The notes: generated by a model not told the origin, from the sequence alone. Positions 20,759-30,642 are shown, counted from the stretch's first letter. The stretch: DNA of 64,000 nt from Stutzerimonas stutzeri (GCF_002909485.1 NZ_PPXG01000008.1:124001-188000); one strand, 5' to 3'. A program made the numbers and translations.

Positions 20759-21508
20759 TCAGAGGGTCGGACGACCCTGTGCTTCGAGTTGGGCGACCTG
20801 GGTGTTGATCCAGTCTTCGGCGCGTTGATTGAGTTCTGCAATGGCCCGTGGACTTTCGCTATCAGCGAACATGGCTGGGCCAATGACTACCTGGATGGTG
20901 CCCGGCCGCTTACCCCAGCCTGCTTTTGGCCAGAACATGCCAGCGTTGTGGGCAATGGGCAGCACCGGTAGCCCGGCGTTGACCGCCAACGCTGCACCAC
21001 TGCGTGAGAACTTGCCCTGCTCGCCAACCGGCACGCGCGTGCCTTCCGGGAAGATCAGCACCCAGGCGCCCTGCTCCAGCCGCTCGTGGCCCTGCTTGGC
21101 GACCTGGCGCAGCGCTGCCTTGGGATTGTCGCGATCGATGGCGATGGGCTTGAGCAGCATGATCGCCCAGCCGAAGAACGGCACCCGCAGCAACTCGCGC
21201 TTGAGCACCTGGGTCAGGGGCTCGAAGTAGGCCGAGAGGAAGAAGGTTTCCCAAGTGCTCTGGTGCTTGGCCAGGATCACGCAGGGACGCGCCGGGACAT
21301 TCTCCGCGCCGTGAACCTCGTAGCGCAGGCCGATCAGTGCCTTGGCCAGCCAGACGGCGCAGCGGCACCAGTTCTGCACCACGAAGCGATAGCGCGTGCG
21401 AAACGCCATGAACGGTGCACAGACCAGGCTGACCAGGCACCAGGCGAACGCGGTGAAGGCCAGCAGGAAATAGAACAGGACGATGCGCAGGGGTAGCAGC
21501 AGGCTCAT
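20759..21508 (-). CDS. plsC: 1-acyl-sn-glycerol-3-phosphate acyltransferase
   Basis: Inner-membrane enzyme that acylates lysophosphatidic acid to phosphatidic acid in phospholipid synthesis. 249 aa. N-terminal hydrophobic helix (about 5-35). The catalytic motif is HQSTWE (H82-E87), an HX4E form of the usual HX4D that is common in this subgroup. FPEGTR at 153-158 is the substrate-binding motif. The ATG overlaps the gmhB stop (ATGA). Last gene of glyQ-glyS-gmhB-plsC. Confidence 0.93.
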   Translation of the reverse strand: MSLLLPLRIVLFYFLLAFTAFAWCLVSLVCAPFMAFRTRYRFVVQNWCRCAVWLAKALIGLRYEVHGAENVPARPCVILAKHQSTWETFFLSAYFEPLTQVLKRELLRVPFFGWAIMLLKPIAIDRDNPKAALRQVAKQGHERLEQGAWVLIFPEGTRVPVGEQGKFSRSGAALAVNAGLPVLPIAHNAGMFWPKAGWGKRPGTIQVVIGPAMFADSESPRAIAELNQRAEDWINTQVAQLEAQGRPTL

Positions 21509-22047
21509 CGAGACGTCTCGAGTAGATGGTTGGCAACGGCAGCGAGGTCGTCGAAGACCTGCGTACCCGGCGGCAAGGTCCCTTCCAGGGTGCGCAACCC
21601 CTTGCCGGTCCTGACCAGGTAGGGAACGCCACCGAGCAGCAGGCCGGCATGCAGGTCGCGATGACTGTCGCCGACCACTGGCACCCCCTTGAGATCCGCC
21701 AGGCCGAAATGCTCGGCGATGGTGCGGAACAGTCCAGCTTTGGGCTTGCGGCATTCGCAGCCATCGTCCGGGCCGTGCGGGCAGTGCACGATCAGGTCGA
21801 TACGCCCGCCCTGCTCCATCGCCAGTTGCTGCATCTTGAAATGCATGTCGCCGAGGGTGCTCAGATCGAACTTGCCGCGTGCGACACCGGACTGGTTGGT
21901 GGCCACCGCCACCGTCCAGCCGGCCTTGCACAGGCGGGCGATGGCTTCCAGCGAGCCGGGAATGGGGATCCACTCCTCCGGCGACTTCACGTACTCGTCG
22001 GAGTCCTCGTTGATCACGCCATCGCGGTCCAGCACGATCAGCTTCAC
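21505..22047 (-). CDS. gmhB: D-glycero-beta-D-manno-heptose 1,7-bisphosphate 7-phosphatase
   Basis: HAD-family phosphatase in ADP-heptose synthesis for the LPS inner core. 180 aa from the GTG chosen here (MKLIVLDRDGVIN, with catalytic D7 and D9). The zinc-loop cysteines and histidine are visible in HCPHGPDDGCECRKP, and VVGDSHRDL is the late HAD motif. The GTG lies four bases after the glyS stop and matches the family length. A TTG at 22083 has a better ribosome site (AGAGGA, 7-base spacer) but would overlap glyS by 32 bp. Confidence 0.92.
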   Translation of the reverse strand: MKLIVLDRDGVINEDSDEYVKSPEEWIPIPGSLEAIARLCKAGWTVAVATNQSGVARGKFDLSTLGDMHFKMQQLAMEQGGRIDLIVHCPHGPDDGCECRKPKAGLFRTIAEHFGLADLKGVPVVGDSHRDLHAGLLLGGVPYLVRTGKGLRTLEGTLPPGTQVFDDLAAVANHLLETSR

Positions 22048-22051
22048 GGGC

Positions 22052-24106
22052 TTAGCCAAGTGCGGAAATATCGGCAACGCCAAGGAACAGTCCTCTCAGC
22101 CGGGCCAGCAGGGCGTAGCGGTTGGCGCGTACCGAAGCATCTTCGGCATTCACCAGCACCGCTTCGAAGAAGGCATCCACCGGGCCACGCAGGTGCGCCA
22201 GGCGTTCCAGCGCTTCGCGATACTGGCGCGCCGCGGCCAGCGGTTGTACCGCCTGTTCGGCTTGCTGGATCGCCGAGTACAGCGAGAACTCGGTGGCATT
22301 GTCGAACCAGCGCGGCTCGACCGCTTCCGGCAGCTTCGCATCGAACTTGCTCAGCAGGTTGGAGACGCGCTTGTTCGCCGCGGCCAGTGCCTCGGCTTCC
22401 GGCAGTGTGCGGAACGCCTGCACCGCCTGCACGCGCTGGTCGAAGTCCAGCGCCGAAGCGGGCTGCACGGCACGCACCGAGAGGTAGGCGGCGACGTCGA
22501 CGCCCTCGTCCTCGTAGCGCGCCCGCAGGCGATCGAAGATGAATTCCAGCACCTGATCGGCGAGTCCGGCCGTCTTGACCTGCGTACCGAACTGGCCGAT
22601 GGCGAAGTTCACCGCCTCGACCAGATTTAGATCCAGTTGCTTCTCGATGAGGATGCGCAGCACCCCGAGTGCGGCACGGCGCAGGGCGTAGGGGTCCTTG
22701 CTGCCGGTGGGCAGCATGCCGATGCCGAAGATGCCGACCAGGGTGTCGAGCTTGTCCGCCACCGCCACGGCCGCACCGGTGAGGGTACTCGGCAGCTCGC
22801 CGCCGGCGCCGCGCGGCATGTACTGCTCGTTCAGCGCCAGCGCCACATCCTCTGGCTCGCCATCGTTGAGCGCGTAGTAGTAGCCGGCGATGCCCTGCAT
22901 TTCCGGGAACTCGCCAACCATCTCGGTGGCCAGGTCGCACTTGCACAGCAGGCCGGCGCGCGCGGCGCGCTGCGCGTCGCCACCGGTGCGTTCGGCGATC
23001 AGCCCGGCCAGGCGCGACACCCGTTCGGCCTTGTCGAATACGGTGCCGAGCTGGGCCTGGAAGACCACGTTCTTCAGGCGCTCGTTGAAGCTGTCGAGCT
23101 TCTGCTTCTTGTCCTGCTTGAAGAAGAACTCGGCGTCGGTCAGGCGCGGGCGCACCACCTTCTCGTTGCCGGCGACGATCTGTGCCGGGTCCTTGGACTC
23201 GATGTTGGCCACGGTGATGAAGCGCGGCAGCAGCTTGCCGTTGGCATCCAGCAGGCAGAAGTACTTCTGGTTGTCCTGCATGGTGGTGATCAGTGCTTCC
23301 TGCGGCACCTCGAGGAAGCGTTCCTCGAAGGAGCAGACCAGCGGCACCGGCCACTCGACCAGCGCGGTCACCTCATCGAGCAGCGCCGGCGGCACGATGG
23401 CCGTGCCGTTCTGCTCGCTGGCCAGCTGCTCGACGCGCCGGGCGATCAGCTCGCGGCGCTCGGCGAAGTCGGCGATCACATAAGCGCTGCGCAGATCCTC
23501 CAGGTAGCTGGAGGGCTTGGAAATGCGCACCTGGCCCGGGCTGTGGAAACGGTGGCCGCGGGATTCGCGACCGGCACGCTGGGCGAGGATCTCGCAGTCG
23601 ATCACCTGCTCACCGAAGAGCATCACCAGCCACTGGGTCGGACGCACGAACTCTTCCTTGCGCGCGGCCCAGCGCATGCGCTTGGGGATCGGCAGGTCGT
23701 TCAGCGAGGCCTCGACGATGCCCGGCAGCAACTGGGCGGCGGGCTGGCCTTCGATGGTACGGCTGAACTTCAGTTTCGGGCCGCTGCGATCGATCTCGGC
23801 CAGATCCACCCCACACTTGCGGGCGAAGCCCAGGGCGGCCTGGGTCGGCTCGCCTTCGGCGTCGAAGGCGGCCTGCATCGGCGGGCCGTCGAGGTTGATG
23901 CTGCGATCGGGCTGCTGGGTCGCCAGCTGCTCGACCAGCACCGCCAGGCGGCGCGGCGCGGCGTAGGCCTGCGCCTTGGCGAAGCCCAGGCCGGCATCCT
24001 TCAGGCCCTTCTCGATACCGGCGCAGAAGGCTTCGGCCAGTTTGCCCAGCGCCTTGGGTGGCAGCTCTTCGGTACCCAGTTCGACGAGGAAATCCAGTGC
24101 ACTCAT
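22052..24106 (-). CDS. glyS: Glycyl-tRNA synthetase beta subunit
   Basis: Beta subunit of the alpha2-beta2 bacterial glycyl-tRNA synthetase; it carries tRNA-binding and HD-like domains. 684 aa, the usual length. It begins [20 protein letters not shown], the conserved family opening, and ends with an anticodon-binding-type region. The ATG overlaps the glyQ stop by four bases, supporting coupled translation of the two subunits. Confidence 0.97.
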   Translation of the reverse strand: MSALDFLVELGTEELPPKALGKLAEAFCAGIEKGLKDAGLGFAKAQAYAAPRRLAVLVEQLATQQPDRSINLDGPPMQAAFDAEGEPTQAALGFARKCGVDLAEIDRSGPKLKFSRTIEGQPAAQLLPGIVEASLNDLPIPKRMRWAARKEEFVRPTQWLVMLFGEQVIDCEILAQRAGRESRGHRFHSPGQVRISKPSSYLEDLRSAYVIADFAERRELIARRVEQLASEQNGTAIVPPALLDEVTALVEWPVPLVCSFEERFLEVPQEALITTMQDNQKYFCLLDANGKLLPRFITVANIESKDPAQIVAGNEKVVRPRLTDAEFFFKQDKKQKLDSFNERLKNVVFQAQLGTVFDKAERVSRLAGLIAERTGGDAQRAARAGLLCKCDLATEMVGEFPEMQGIAGYYYALNDGEPEDVALALNEQYMPRGAGGELPSTLTGAAVAVADKLDTLVGIFGIGMLPTGSKDPYALRRAALGVLRILIEKQLDLNLVEAVNFAIGQFGTQVKTAGLADQVLEFIFDRLRARYEDEGVDVAAYLSVRAVQPASALDFDQRVQAVQAFRTLPEAEALAAANKRVSNLLSKFDAKLPEAVEPRWFDNATEFSLYSAIQQAEQAVQPLAAARQYREALERLAHLRGPVDAFFEAVLVNAEDASVRANRYALLARLRGLFLGVADISALG

Positions 24107-25050
24107 TCTGCAGCCTCCAGCTTGGCCAGCACTTCGTCACGCAGTTCGGGGGTGGCCATCGGGAAGCCGAGGCGGGCGCGGGCCAGCAGGTAGCTCTGGG
24201 CGATCGAGCGCGCCAGGCTGCGCACGCGCAGGATGTACTGCTGGCGCGCGGTGACCGAGATGGCGCGGCGGGCATCGAGCAGGTTGAAGGTGTGCGAGGC
24301 CTTGACCACCATTTCGTAGGCCGGCAGCGGCAGCTCGGCGGCCATCAGGCGGTTGGCTTCGCTCTCATAGAAATCGAAGAGTTCGAACAGCTTCGGTACG
24401 TTGGCGTGCTCGAAGTTGTAGGTCGACTGCTCCACCTCGTTCTGGTGGAACACGTCGCCGTAGGTCACGGTGCCGAACGGGCCGTCGGCCCAGATCAGGT
24501 CGTACACCGAGTCGACGCCCTGCAGGTACATGGCCAGGCGCTCGAGACCGTAGGTGATCTCGCCGGTGACCGGGTAGCACTCGACGCCGCCGACCTGCTG
24601 GAAGTAGGTGAACTGGGTGACTTCCATGCCGTTGAGCCAGACTTCCCAGCCCAGACCCCAGGCGCCGAGGGTCGGCGATTCCCAGTTGTCCTCGACGAAG
24701 CGCACGTCGTGCACCGAGGTGTCGACGCCAATGCGGCGCAGCGACTCCAGGTACAGATCCTGGATGTTGTCCGGGTTGGGCTTGAGGACCACCTGGAACT
24801 GGTAGTAATGCTGCAGGCGGTTGGGGTTCTCGCCATAGCGGCCGTCGGCCGGGCGGCGCGAGGGCTGGACGTAGGCGGCGTTCCAGGTCTCGGGACCGAT
24901 GGCGCGCAGGAAGGTGGCGGTGTGGAAGGTACCGGCGCCCATTTCCATGTCATAGGGCTGCAGGACCACGCAGCCCTGCTCGGCCCAGTAGCTTTGCAGG
25001 GCGAGGATCAGGTCTTGGAAGGTGCGCACGGCAGGCGTAGTCTGGCTCAA
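24103..25050 (-). CDS. glyQ: Glycyl-tRNA synthetase alpha subunit
   Basis: Catalytic alpha subunit that activates glycine. 315 aa, matching Pseudomonas GlyQ end to end ([18 protein letters not shown] at the start, [14 protein letters not shown] at the end). The start is an unusual TTG at 25050, with AGGTGA about 5 bases upstream; no ATG or GTG fits the family's N-terminus. Divergent from tag across a 120-bp gap. First gene of glyQ-glyS-gmhB-plsC. Confidence 0.97.
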   Translation of the reverse strand: MSQTTPAVRTFQDLILALQSYWAEQGCVVLQPYDMEMGAGTFHTATFLRAIGPETWNAAYVQPSRRPADGRYGENPNRLQHYYQFQVVLKPNPDNIQDLYLESLRRIGVDTSVHDVRFVEDNWESPTLGAWGLGWEVWLNGMEVTQFTYFQQVGGVECYPVTGEITYGLERLAMYLQGVDSVYDLIWADGPFGTVTYGDVFHQNEVEQSTYNFEHANVPKLFELFDFYESEANRLMAAELPLPAYEMVVKASHTFNLLDARRAISVTARQQYILRVRSLARSIAQSYLLARARLGFPMATPELRDEVLAKLEAAE

Positions 25051-25170
25051 AATTTCACCTGTGCTGGGCTTCGACAGAAAGCCTCGAAGTATACCCCCCG
25101 CACGGCTGCGGTTGCGATGCTTTCGGGCCCGCGGCGGCGCGGCGGACGGCACGCAAGAGCGAGGATGGAT

Positions 25171-25728
25171 ATGCCACGTTGTACCTGGTGCGGCACGGAT
25201 CCGCTGTACATCGACTACCACGATCGCGAATGGGGCGTGCCGGCCCGCGATCCGCAGGTGCTGTTCGAATTTCTCCTGCTCGAAGCCTTCCAGGCCGGGC
25301 TGTCGTGGATCACTGTGCTGAAGAAGCGCGAGCGTTATCGCCAGGTGCTGCACGGCTTCGATCCGGAACGTCTGGCCCGCTTGAGCGACGAGGAAATCGA
25401 GGTGCTGATGCAGGATGCCGGGATCATCCGCAACCGTCTCAAGCTCAAGGCGGCACGGCAGAACGCCCGCGCCTGGCTACAGCTGGAAGATCCGGTGGGC
25501 TTCGTCTGGTCCTTCGTCGGAGGCGAGCCGAAGATCAACCGCTTCGAGCGCATCGATCAAGTGCCTGCCGTTTCGCCCGAGGCGGAGGCCATGAGCAAGG
25601 GGTTGAAGAAAGCGGGTTTCAGCTTTGTCGGGCCAACCATCTGTTACGCCTACATGCAGGCCTGCGGCATGGTCATGGACCACCTTACCGACTGCGAGCG
25701 TTATGCCGAGCTGGCCGGCGCCGATTGA
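25171..25728 (+). CDS. tag: DNA-3-methyladenine glycosylase I
   Basis: Base-excision repair enzyme that removes 3-methyladenine from DNA. 185 aa. The zinc-binding residues of the family are present: C4 and H17 near the N-terminus ([16 protein letters not shown]) and the C-terminal H/C pair in [10 protein letters not shown]. The ATG of MPRC was chosen because AGGA lies five bases upstream; an ATG two codons earlier is too close to it. Confidence 0.95.
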   Translation: MPRCTWCGTDPLYIDYHDREWGVPARDPQVLFEFLLLEAFQAGLSWITVLKKRERYRQVLHGFDPERLARLSDEEIEVLMQDAGIIRNRLKLKAARQNARAWLQLEDPVGFVWSFVGGEPKINRFERIDQVPAVSPEAEAMSKGLKKAGFSFVGPTICYAYMQACGMVMDHLTDCERYAELAGAD

Positions 25729-25837
25729 TCCGGCAGCAGCGCTGCACTGCCAGGATGCAATCCATGGCGACGGCTGCGCCTGAAAGCTGAGCGCAGTTGC
25801 AGGTAGACTAGGCGACCTGAATATTTCGGAGTTCGGC

Positions 25838-26725
25838 GTGGAAAAGTTCAAAGGTGCGGTGGTAGTCGGCTCCCTGCGACTCTTCGCTCGGCTGCCCTGG
25901 CGCACGGTCCAGGGTCTGGGTTCGATGATTGGCTGGTTGATGTGGAAGCTGCCGAACCGCTCGCGTGACGTGGCGCGAATCAATTTGCAAAAGTGCTTTC
26001 CCGATCTGAGCTCCGCCGAACTCGATTCATTGCTTGGTCGCACGCTGCGTCAGACCGGCATGACGTTCACCGAAAGTGCCTGTGCCTGGATCTGGCCGGC
26101 GGAGAAAACACTGGCCCTGGTCAGGCAGGTCGAAGGGCTCGAGGTACTCCAAGAAGCGCTGGCTTCCGGCAAGGGCGTGGTTGGCATCACCAGCCACCTC
26201 GGCAACTGGGAAGTGTTGAATCACTTCTATTGCGATCAATGCAAGCCGATCATCTTCTATCGGCCGCCGAAGCTGAAGGCGGTGGACGAGTTACTGCAGC
26301 GCCAGCGTGTGCAACTGGGCAATCGCGTCGCGCCGTCGACCCGTGAAGGCATTCTCAGCGTCATCAAGGAAGTGCGCCGCGGCGGTGCCGTGGGCATCCC
26401 GGCCGATCCCGAGCCCAGTGAAGGCAGCGGCATCTTCGTGCCCTTTTTCGCCACCCAGGCGCTGACCAGCAAGTTCGTGCCCGGCATGCTGGCTGGAGGC
26501 AAAGCCGTTGGCGTATTCCTTCATGCGTTGCGCCTGGAGGATGGATCCGGCTACAAAGTGATCCTTGAGGCCGCGCCGGATGGGATGTACAGCGAAGATA
26601 CCGAAACCGGCGTAGCGGCAATGAGCGCAATGATCGAGAAGTACGTTCGCGCCTACCCCAGCCAATACATGTGGACCATGAAGCGCTTCAAGAAACGCCC
26701 GCCGGGCGAGAAGCGCTGGTACTGA
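25838..26725 (+). CDS. Lipid A biosynthesis lauroyl-type acyltransferase (LpxL/HtrB family)
   Basis: Inner-membrane enzyme adding a secondary acyl chain to the lipid A precursor. 295 aa from GTG with GGAG six bases upstream. An N-terminal hydrophobic segment (about 20-38) is followed by the catalytic HX4E motif SHLGNWE (H120, E125) and a second family block, IPADPEPSEGSGIFVPFF. It sits where P. aeruginosa has an htrB-type gene (tag-htrB-pilZ). The exact acyl chain and position cannot be told from sequence. Confidence 0.9.
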   Translation: MEKFKGAVVVGSLRLFARLPWRTVQGLGSMIGWLMWKLPNRSRDVARINLQKCFPDLSSAELDSLLGRTLRQTGMTFTESACAWIWPAEKTLALVRQVEGLEVLQEALASGKGVVGITSHLGNWEVLNHFYCDQCKPIIFYRPPKLKAVDELLQRQRVQLGNRVAPSTREGILSVIKEVRRGGAVGIPADPEPSEGSGIFVPFFATQALTSKFVPGMLAGGKAVGVFLHALRLEDGSGYKVILEAAPDGMYSEDTETGVAAMSAMIEKYVRAYPSQYMWTMKRFKKRPPGEKRWY

Positions 26726-26767
26726 TCAGACTCAGAACAAGAACGATAAAGGGACAAGGACGATCGC

Positions 26768-27034
26768 ATGCGTAATCAGAGACAGCATCCACGTACCAAT
26801 ATGAAGTGCCGTATCCGAATCGCGCATCCGGCCTTTGGCGAGGTATTCGCCCACACTCGGGACCTTTCTGATGGAGGAGTCTATGTCCGCCATCCGGAGC
26901 TGGTAGTACTACATCCCGGTGACAAGGTGACGGGCCAGGTGCAGGACCTTCCCATTCCAGCACCAGAGTTGCAGATGGTGGTGATGCGGGTCGATGCCGA
27001 AGGCGTTGGCCTGCGGTTCTTGCGCGAGGAGTGA
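26768..27034 (+). CDS. PilZ-domain cyclic di-GMP-binding protein
   Basis: 88-aa single-domain PilZ protein. Both c-di-GMP contact motifs are present: RxxxR as RQHPR (residues 5-9) and D/NxSxxG as DLSDGG (near residue 35). It probably acts as a receptor or adaptor for c-di-GMP; no output domain is attached. It lies 42 bp after the lipid A acyltransferase gene in the same direction, as in P. aeruginosa. Confidence 0.93.
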   Translation: MRNQRQHPRTNMKCRIRIAHPAFGEVFAHTRDLSDGGVYVRHPELVVLHPGDKVTGQVQDLPIPAPELQMVVMRVDAEGVGLRFLREE

Positions 27035-27056
27035 CTGAACCCGTTGCCGTGCAGGC

Positions 27057-27374
27057 TCAGTCGGGCGTCAGGCGGTCGAGTCGGCGCAGAAATACGCTCA
27101 TTTCCTTTTCCGCCTGCTTGTCGCCTTGGGCGCTTGCCGCTGCAATGCCGCGTTCCCAGGCTTGATGGGCGCCCGGCTTGTCGCCATTAGCCTGCAGGGC
27201 TTTGCCCAACAGCTTCCAGGCGGCCGAATACTTAGGGTCGAGTTCGACACAGCGGCGCAGGTGTTCAGCCGCCCTACCCGGCTGTCCGGCATCCAGATAG
27301 CCTTTGCCGAGACCCAGACGCAGCATCGGATTGTCCATTCCCTGGGAAAGCATCTTTTCCAACGATTCAAGCAT
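27057..27374 (-). CDS. Small TPR-repeat protein
   Basis: 105-aa soluble protein of two to three tetratricopeptide-like helical repeats (MLRLGLGKGYLDAGQPGRAA, and YSAAWKLLGKALQANGDKPG), likely a protein-protein interaction scaffold. A similar small TPR gene occupies this position in other pseudomonads. It converges on the PilZ gene with a 22-bp gap. No specific partner can be inferred. Confidence 0.88.
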   Translation of the reverse strand: MLESLEKMLSQGMDNPMLRLGLGKGYLDAGQPGRAAEHLRRCVELDPKYSAAWKLLGKALQANGDKPGAHQAWERGIAAASAQGDKQAEKEMSVFLRRLDRLTPD

Positions 27375-27515
27375 CTTCGGACCTTTTTGGTGCAGGGTGC
27401 CCGGTAACTCTCCTCACTTTAGTGCAAAGCACCGGCCGGGCAATACCTGCAGCATACGCCTTTGGTCTTAGGTTCGGCGGCCGTTTGTGGTCTTTGCCGG
27501 GGCGGTCGGGCGTGC

Positions 27516-28352
27516 TTAATGGGCCTCGTTGACTGCGCTGAGAAACTCGCGGGTGCGCTCTTCCCTGGGATCGTTGAACAGCTCGTCCGGGCTGCCCTGC
27601 TCGTGTATTCGGCCCTGATGGAAAAAACACACGCGATCGGCGAATTCGCGGGCAAAACCCATCTGATGGGTAACCATCAGCATGGTCAGGTTATGCGCTT
27701 CGCCGAGGCGGCGGATGACGTTCAATACTTCACCGCAGAGTTCCGGGTCCAGTGCCGAGGTCACTTCGTCGAACAGCATTACCTTCGGCCGCATCGCCAG
27801 CGCGCGGGCAATCGCCACGCGCTGTTGCTGGCCGCCGGACAGTTGCGCCGGGAAGTGCTCAAGCTTGTCCTCCAGGCCGACCATGGCCAACAACTCTTCC
27901 GCCCGCTCCCGCGCTTCGACCTTGCTCAGCCCGAGCACTTGCACCGGTGCTTCCATGACGTTCTGCAGGGCATTCATGTGCGGAAACAGGTTGAAGCTCT
28001 GGAACACCATGCCGACCTTGCCGCGCACTCGTCGCAAGTGACGGGCATTGGCTGGGACCAACTGGCCACTGGCGTCGGGCATGTGCGTCAGCGGCTCGCC
28101 GTCGACCTCGATCACGCCCTCGTCGATTCCTTCCAGGGTCATCAGCACCCGCAGCAGTGTGGATTTGCCCGAGCCGCTGGGGCCGATGATCGCGACTTTT
28201 TCGCCTTCCTCTATTTGCAGATCGAGCCCGTCGAGCACGGTCAGTTCACCGTAGCGCTTGGTCACGCCGGCGAAGCGCACCAAAGGTTGCGCGTGCTCTG
28301 GCTGTTGCGGCGTCGGGTTCAGGGTGTCCGTGGACTGCATCGGCGTATTCAT
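27516..28352 (-). CDS. ehuA: Ectoine/hydroxyectoine-type ABC transporter ATP-binding protein EhuA
   Basis: ATPase of a polar amino-acid-family (PAAT) importer. 278 aa. A ~25-residue N-terminal extension is followed by Walker A GPSGSGKST, signature LSGGQQQRV, Walker B VMLFDEVTSALD and the switch histidine in MVTHQM. The ATG overlaps the stop of the upstream permease gene (ATGA). It is named Ehu because the associated binding protein looks EhuB-like; the ATPase alone would fit any PAAT system. Confidence 0.8.
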   Translation of the reverse strand: MNTPMQSTDTLNPTPQQPEHAQPLVRFAGVTKRYGELTVLDGLDLQIEEGEKVAIIGPSGSGKSTLLRVLMTLEGIDEGVIEVDGEPLTHMPDASGQLVPANARHLRRVRGKVGMVFQSFNLFPHMNALQNVMEAPVQVLGLSKVEARERAEELLAMVGLEDKLEHFPAQLSGGQQQRVAIARALAMRPKVMLFDEVTSALDPELCGEVLNVIRRLGEAHNLTMLMVTHQMGFAREFADRVCFFHQGRIHEQGSPDELFNDPREERTREFLSAVNEAH

Positions 28353-29008
28353 CGGGCCAGCTCCATGCGGTTTTCCAGGCGGCGCACGCACCAGGCGAGG
28401 CCGAGGCTGAGAATGAGGAAGAAGACACCGACCATGGTGATCGGCTCCAGGTAGCGGAAACTCTCCGAGCCGATGTTCTTGGCCCGCTGCATGATTTCCA
28501 CCACGGTGATCGCCGACAGCACCGGCGTGTCCTTGAGAATGGAGATCAGGTAGTTGCCCAGCGCCGGCAGCACCGGACGCAGCGCCTGCGGCAGAATCAC
28601 ATCGCGGTAGGCGGTCCAGGGCTTCATGTTCAACGCGGTGACGGCTTCCCACTGCGAACGCGGCACCGCATCCAGACCGGCGCGGTAGACCTCGGCGGTG
28701 TAGCAGGCGTAGTGCAGGGCGATACCGATGATGCCCGCCTGCATAGCGCTGAGGTTGAGGCCGTAGTTGGGGAACACATAGAACAGGAAGTAGACCTGGA
28801 TCAGTAGCGGTGTGCTGCGGATGAACTCGATCAGCCCGGTGATCGGCCAAGACAGCCAGCGCAGGCGGCTGCGACGGCCGATGGCGAGGAACAGGCCGAG
28901 CACCACGGCAATGGCGAAACCGGCCAGGGCGATGCCGATGGTGGTCAGCGAGGCATCCAGCAGGCGCGGCAGGATTTCACGAGCGAACTGCCAGTCAAAG
29001 AAACTCAT
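28349..29008 (-). CDS. ehuD: Ectoine/hydroxyectoine-type ABC transporter permease EhuD
   Basis: Inner-membrane permease of the PAAT family, 219 aa with about five helices. The ATPase-coupling EAA loop reads DAVPRSQWEAVTALNMKPW with G-x9-LP-type continuation (VILPQALRPVLPALGN). It starts at an ATG overlapping the ehuC stop and overlaps ehuA, so C, D and A form one translationally coupled unit. Confidence 0.8.
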   Translation of the reverse strand: MSFFDWQFAREILPRLLDASLTTIGIALAGFAIAVVLGLFLAIGRRSRLRWLSWPITGLIEFIRSTPLLIQVYFLFYVFPNYGLNLSAMQAGIIGIALHYACYTAEVYRAGLDAVPRSQWEAVTALNMKPWTAYRDVILPQALRPVLPALGNYLISILKDTPVLSAITVVEIMQRAKNIGSESFRYLEPITMVGVFFLILSLGLAWCVRRLENRMELAR

Positions 29009-29664
29009 GACAGGCCTCCGCGCATCCGTCCGCGGGCCAGCCGGCGTTCCAGCTGGCGCATGCCGAAGTTGATTGCCTGGGCCAGGACGAAATAGATGAT
29101 CAGCGCAAGGCCGAAGATCTCCATGGTCATCAGTGTCGCCTGATCCAGCTGACGGGCGCGGAAGGCCAGATCCGAAAGCGTGATCAGCGACACCAGCGAG
29201 GTGTTCTTCAGCAACTCGATCAGCAGGTTGGTGCCCGGCGGAATCGCCGCCAGCAGCGCCTGCGGCAGAATGATCCGCCGCATGCGGGTTGCGGCTGTCA
29301 TGTTCAGTGCCTGGCAGGCCTCATGCTGGCCCTGGTGCACCGAGCGGATCGCGCCGCGTAGCACCTCGGCCCCATAGGCGCCGATGTTCAGACCCAGACC
29401 GACCACGGCCACGGAAAAGGCGCTCATTTCGATATTGAACGGCGGCATCGGCAGCACGAAGTACAGCCAGAACAGCTGAACCAGCAGCGACGAGCCGCGG
29501 AAGACTTCGATATAGGTAATGGCCAGCCAGCGCAATGGCGCCACTGGCGAAAGCCGGGCCAGCGCGGCGATCAGAGCGCAGGCGATGGCCAGCAGGGAGC
29601 CGAAGAACGTCACCTTCACGGTGACCCAGGCACCCTGTAGGAGCAGAGGAAGCAGTTCGATCAT
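29005..29664 (-). CDS. ehuC: Ectoine/hydroxyectoine-type ABC transporter permease EhuC
   Basis: Second permease of the importer, 219 aa, with the EAA loop in QGQHEACQALNMTAATRMRR and LPQALLAAIPPGTN. It pairs with the downstream permease as a heterodimer. It begins 120 bp after the ehuB stop; that gap holds a 9-bp hairpin which may lower expression of the membrane components relative to the binding protein. Confidence 0.8.
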   Translation of the reverse strand: MIELLPLLLQGAWVTVKVTFFGSLLAIACALIAALARLSPVAPLRWLAITYIEVFRGSSLLVQLFWLYFVLPMPPFNIEMSAFSVAVVGLGLNIGAYGAEVLRGAIRSVHQGQHEACQALNMTAATRMRRIILPQALLAAIPPGTNLLIELLKNTSLVSLITLSDLAFRARQLDQATLMTMEIFGLALIIYFVLAQAINFGMRQLERRLARGRMRGGLS

Positions 29665-29748
29665 GATGGCGCTATCCGGATTTCCGGAGCGCTGACCGAG
29701 GCTGCGCAGCGGGCCACGAAGCCTTGGTCAGCGTTCACAGCCGGGACA

Positions 29749-29771
29749 GCGGGTCGGCCGTACCGACCCGC
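29749..29771 (-). terminator. Intercistronic hairpin between ehuB and ehuC
   Basis: Perfect 9-bp stem GCGGGTCGG / CCGACCCGC with a 5-base loop and no T-run. A stem without U-tract between a binding-protein gene and its permease genes often acts as an mRNA stabiliser or attenuator, giving more binding protein than permease. Confidence 0.55.
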
Positions 29772-29784
29772 CGCCCGACGGGGT

Positions 29785-30642
29785 TCAGGCGCCGCAGAGC
29801 TCCGCGGCCGTCTTGTCGGTGATGTTGGAGCGATCGAAGCCAAACGGCTCGATGGTCTTCAGATGCTCCTCGCTACCCAGCCACTGCTTGAGTTCGGCAT
29901 TGACCGCATCGCGCAACGCCTTGTCCTGCGGACGGAAGGCCAGCGCGCCATAACCGGCACGGGCTGGATCGTCCTTGAAGTCGGCGATGGCCTCGACATC
30001 GTCACCGGCCTTGTCCGCCAGCCCTTTCATGGTCAGCTGGGTGCCGATGGCGGCATCGGCGCGACCACTGCGCACGGCCTGCAGCTGCGAGGTGGTATCC
30101 GGGACTTGCAGAATCTGCGAATCCTTGATGCCCGCCTTACGCGCGTAACCAAGGTTAACCGTGCCGGACATGATGGCGATCTTTACGTCGGGGTTGCCGG
30201 CTATGTCCTCGTAGCTGCGCAGATTCTTCGGGTTGCCTTCGGCCACCAGCAGGGTGTCGAGCAGGCGGTAGTGCGGATCGGTGAACAGCACTTGCTTGCA
30301 GCGTTCGGGGGTGATGTACATGCCGGCCGCGATGAGATCGAAGCGCCCGGCGCGCAGGCCAGGGATCAGCGAGCCCCACTCGGTCAGGACCGGTTTGATG
30401 GTGTCGATTTCCATGCGCTCGAAAACTTTGCGCACGATCTCTGGCGACTCGCCGGTGACGCTGCCGTCGAGGGCGGTATAGGCGAAGGGAGTCTCATTGG
30501 CGTAGCCGATGCGGACGCTACTGCTGTCCTTGATCTTTTCCAGGGTATCGGCCTGGGTAATGCTGGCGAAACCTATGCTGGCCAGGGCGGCGCAGCTGAT
30601 CAGCAGCCGGCGGGAGCGTGTCGGGATGGTGCTGTTCCTCAT
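29785..30642 (-). CDS. ehuB: Ectoine/hydroxyectoine-type periplasmic binding protein EhuB
   Basis: Periplasmic solute receptor, 285 aa, with a signal peptide (RSRRLLISCAALASIGFASITQA, cleavage near residue 31). The SBP_bac_3 fold shows VRIGYANETPFAY at the start of the mature lobe and the AAGMYITPERCKQV stretch that I associate with EhuB proteins. The ATG has AGGAG eight bases upstream; 35 further upstream codons are open but have no support. First gene of ehuBCDA. The ectoine specificity is family-based inference. Confidence 0.8.
   Translation of the reverse strand: MRNSTIPTRSRRLLISCAALASIGFASITQADTLEKIKDSSSVRIGYANETPFAYTALDGSVTGESPEIVRKVFERMEIDTIKPVLTEWGSLIPGLRAGRFDLIAAGMYITPERCKQVLFTDPHYRLLDTLLVAEGNPKNLRSYEDIAGNPDVKIAIMSGTVNLGYARKAGIKDSQILQVPDTTSQLQAVRSGRADAAIGTQLTMKGLADKAGDDVEAIADFKDDPARAGYGALAFRPQDKALRDAVNAELKQWLGSEEHLKTIEPFGFDRSNITDKTAAELCGA

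Noticed and set aside
22637..24193. 518-aa plus-strand open frame opposite glyS
   Set aside because: Antisense shadow of glyS in high-GC DNA; no recognisable motif or start signal.
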